Below are positions 6,496-7,967 of a DNA stretch of 7,967 nt, in pieces. Below the pieces are notes generated by a model, which saw only the letters and a list, made by a program, of their open reading frames with translations, did not search any database and was not told where the DNA came from. This stretch comes from a bacterium (GTDB taxonomy: Bacteria; Armatimonadota; Zipacnadia; Zipacnadales; Zipacnadaceae), in the NCBI GenBank assembly GCA_030607655.1, contig JAUWJN010000100.1:1-7967 (forward strand). Direction: 5' to 3'. Position numbers and translations under genes: made by a program. How positions within the stretch are numbered: position 1 is the first letter of the stretch; every line of letters starts with the position of its first letter.

Positions 6496-7967
6496 TTACT
6501 TCACCAGTCTAATAATGATGGTCTGCCCGGCGGGCAATTCTAAGTCAATGCGGCTGCCCTCCTGACCTAGGCTGGCACCAGTGACCAGATCAATCGCACT
6601 GAAACCAGTAGGAAGCTCCAGGGCCAGCTTTTGATTCCCCTCAGTGCCCGCCAGACAGACTAGCCCACTCTGGCCGCATACCTGGGTGCCAGGACTCGCT
6701 AACAGATCTATTTCGGCACTACTGACAAGCGATGCTAACACTGACGCGGGCAAACCCGGCGCTACCGAGTATATCCAGGGGGCGGCCCCTTGAGTCGTCA
6801 TCACCAGCCCCGGCCAGGAACTGCCCTTGAGTTTGCCCAGCGATTGGGCCTCTTTGTCCACTATCATAAACCGCGGGGAGAGTACGCCGGTCAGGCCATA
6901 TTCCAACGGGGAAGTCTCATTGGAGCTGACTGGAGGCTCACCAGGGGCAATAACTACGCGCAGCGGCCCGGCTTTGGTCAGCACCGTGGGGCGAATACCC
7001 ATCAGATCGCGCATTGAGGCCCCACTGACGGCCTGTTCAATGGCTCCGGCCGCGTATATCCACACCACTACGCCGCCCGCAGCAGCTAGCCGCTGGTGCA
7101 GAGCTTCGCGCTGAGAGCTGGTCAGGGCGAAAGCATCGGCAAATACGTACATCTGGTAATCGGGCAACAATCCGGCCAGCAAATCGTCCAATAACCACAC
7201 GTCAACCGGCAGCCCTATCCGCTGCACTTGTCGAGCTTGTTCAGTGAGTACTACTCGGGTTAATTCGCAGGCGGGTTTCAGATAAGTAGCGCTATTCTCG
7301 TCAACGACCAGCGCCACACGTGGGACAAATGGCTGACCATCCTTAAGTGACTGCTCCGCTAGCGCCTCGAACGCTGCGCGAGCCTGCTTAAGGGCTGAGG
7401 AGGAGGGCACCGGGGCCTCCTCTGTGGCCAGATGGATAAAGCCGACACCACTAGCCGCCGCCTGTGCCAACCGTTGGGGAGTATGCTCATCACCTTGGGC
7501 TAAATAGAGTTTATTATGCGCTATGACCGAACTAAGCGCGGTAGTGGGAAACAATTGCGGCGGGGGTGGTCCGACCAGGAAATCAATCTGGGGGGTAGCG
7601 AGTATCTGGGAAAGGGCCAGATGACCGGCCAGTTGCACACTGCCCTGGCCCGACCAATCATCCAGCAGGTGACCGTAAGCGACCCCACATAACTTGCGCC
7701 CCTCAGTAGTTTCTTTGACCACTCCGGCCAGATCCGCTATGGTGTTGGCTACCTGAGCCGATATGAATTGCTGATAATCAATTAGCTGCTGATGGACAGG
7801 CGGATCATATAGCGCCGGAGCCACGGGGTCGAAAAGTCGCGGGGCGGCAGGAATAGTTATCTGGCTCCATTGCGTGATTATGTAGCCCTGCTTCACGCCC
7901 GGGGAATCCAGCAGTGGCCGGCGCGGTTGCCCCCAGGCGGCTCTCAGCACAGGCAGCCCCACGTATT
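6496..7967 (-). CDS. GH42-type beta-galactosidase-like protein, C-terminal part (5' end beyond window)
   Basis: The reading frame is open through the right edge, so the N-terminal part, including much of the catalytic barrel, lies outside. A GTG at 7960-7962 is in frame but is only an edge effect, because strongly family-like sequence begins immediately. The first part visible, about 20-165 from that GTG, matches the end of a TIM barrel in beta-galactosidase-like proteins (DYQQFISAQVANTIADLA, VVKETTEGRKLCGVAYGHLL, PQIDFLVGPP). Then comes a Rossmann-like trimerisation domain, about 205-330 (FVPRVALVVDENSATYL, LPVDVWLLDDLLAGLLPDYQ, GGVVVWIYAAGAIEQ). A C-terminal beta domain ends in LELPAGQTIIIRLVK. 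This family probably cleaves beta-galactosides or related sugars, but many members are uncharacterised. The position usually reading E-x-D-x-RT reads QGDEHT here, so activity may differ. It is the first gene of a two-gene unit with the six-hairpin protein. Confidence 0.82.
   Translation of the reverse strand, partial: YVGLPVLRAAWGQPRRPLLDSPGVKQGYIITQWSQITIPAAPRLFDPVAPALYDPPVHQQLIDYQQFISAQVANTIADLAGVVKETTEGRKLCGVAYGHLLDDWSGQGSVQLAGHLALSQILATPQIDFLVGPPPPQLFPTTALSSVIAHNKLYLAQGDEHTPQRLAQAAASGVGFIHLATEEAPVPSSSALKQARAAFEALAEQSLKDGQPFVPRVALVVDENSATYLKPACELTRVVLTEQARQVQRIGLPVDVWLLDDLLAGLLPDYQMYVFADAFALTSSQREALHQRLAAAGGVVVWIYAAGAIEQAVSGASMRDLMGIRPTVLTKAGPLRVVIAPGEPPVSSNETSPLEYGLTGVLSPRFMIVDKEAQSLGKLKGSSWPGLVMTTQGAAPWIYSVAPGLPASVLASLVSSAEIDLLASPGTQVCGQSGLVCLAGTEGNQKLALELPTGFSAIDLVTGASLGQEGSRIDLELPAGQTIIIRLVK

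Noticed and set aside
7960..7962. GTG as the start of the GH42-like gene.
   Set aside because: The frame continues to the window edge and the protein lacks the catalytic barrel that its relatives have, so this is an internal codon of a truncated gene.

Overview
The window is a moderately GC-rich bacterial chromosomal segment (GC judged by eye, not computed). It holds five complete protein genes on the plus strand, then two genes on the minus strand, one of them cut by the right edge. I see no rRNA, tRNA, CRISPR array, transposase or phage gene. RuvB identifies the host as a bacterium. The paired glycosidase genes and the hairpin repeats between genes recall environmental lineages such as Armatimonadota, Chloroflexota or Planctomycetota. 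That placement is recall-based and weak, because no phylogenetic marker was compared.

Plus strand, left to right. A roughly 290-base non-coding lead-in carries a short dispersed-type hairpin repeat. It is followed by an unrecognised 164-residue protein with one N-terminal membrane segment. The next gene is ruvB, the Holliday-junction branch-migration motor, without ruvA or ruvC in view. A small universal stress protein (UspA fold) comes next. Then come an aminoglycoside/homoserine-kinase-type small-molecule phosphotransferase and a D-isomer-specific 2-hydroxyacid dehydrogenase. The dehydrogenase most likely starts at a TTG at 3638 rather than at the ATG at 3593, because only the TTG has a strong ribosome binding site. 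Usp, kinase and dehydrogenase are close enough to be co-transcribed. ruvB is separated from usp by about 100 bases holding a perfect 10-bp hairpin.

Minus strand, right side. The dehydrogenase converges on a two-gene glycoside-processing unit with 30 bases between stop codons. The upstream gene is partial at the right edge and carries the C-terminal half of a GH42-type beta-galactosidase-like protein. Twenty bases after its stop begins a complete 616-residue protein with a beta-sandwich N-terminus and an (alpha/alpha)6 six-hairpin glycosidase-like core. The two are probably an operon for intracellular breakdown of an unidentified oligosaccharide; no signal peptide is seen on the complete one.

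No clearly new multi-gene system is visible. The points most worth checking are the unassigned six-hairpin enzyme and its GH42-like partner, the corrected dehydrogenase start, the kinase/dehydrogenase pair of unknown substrate, and three unrelated hairpin repeats occupying the three largest non-coding gaps.
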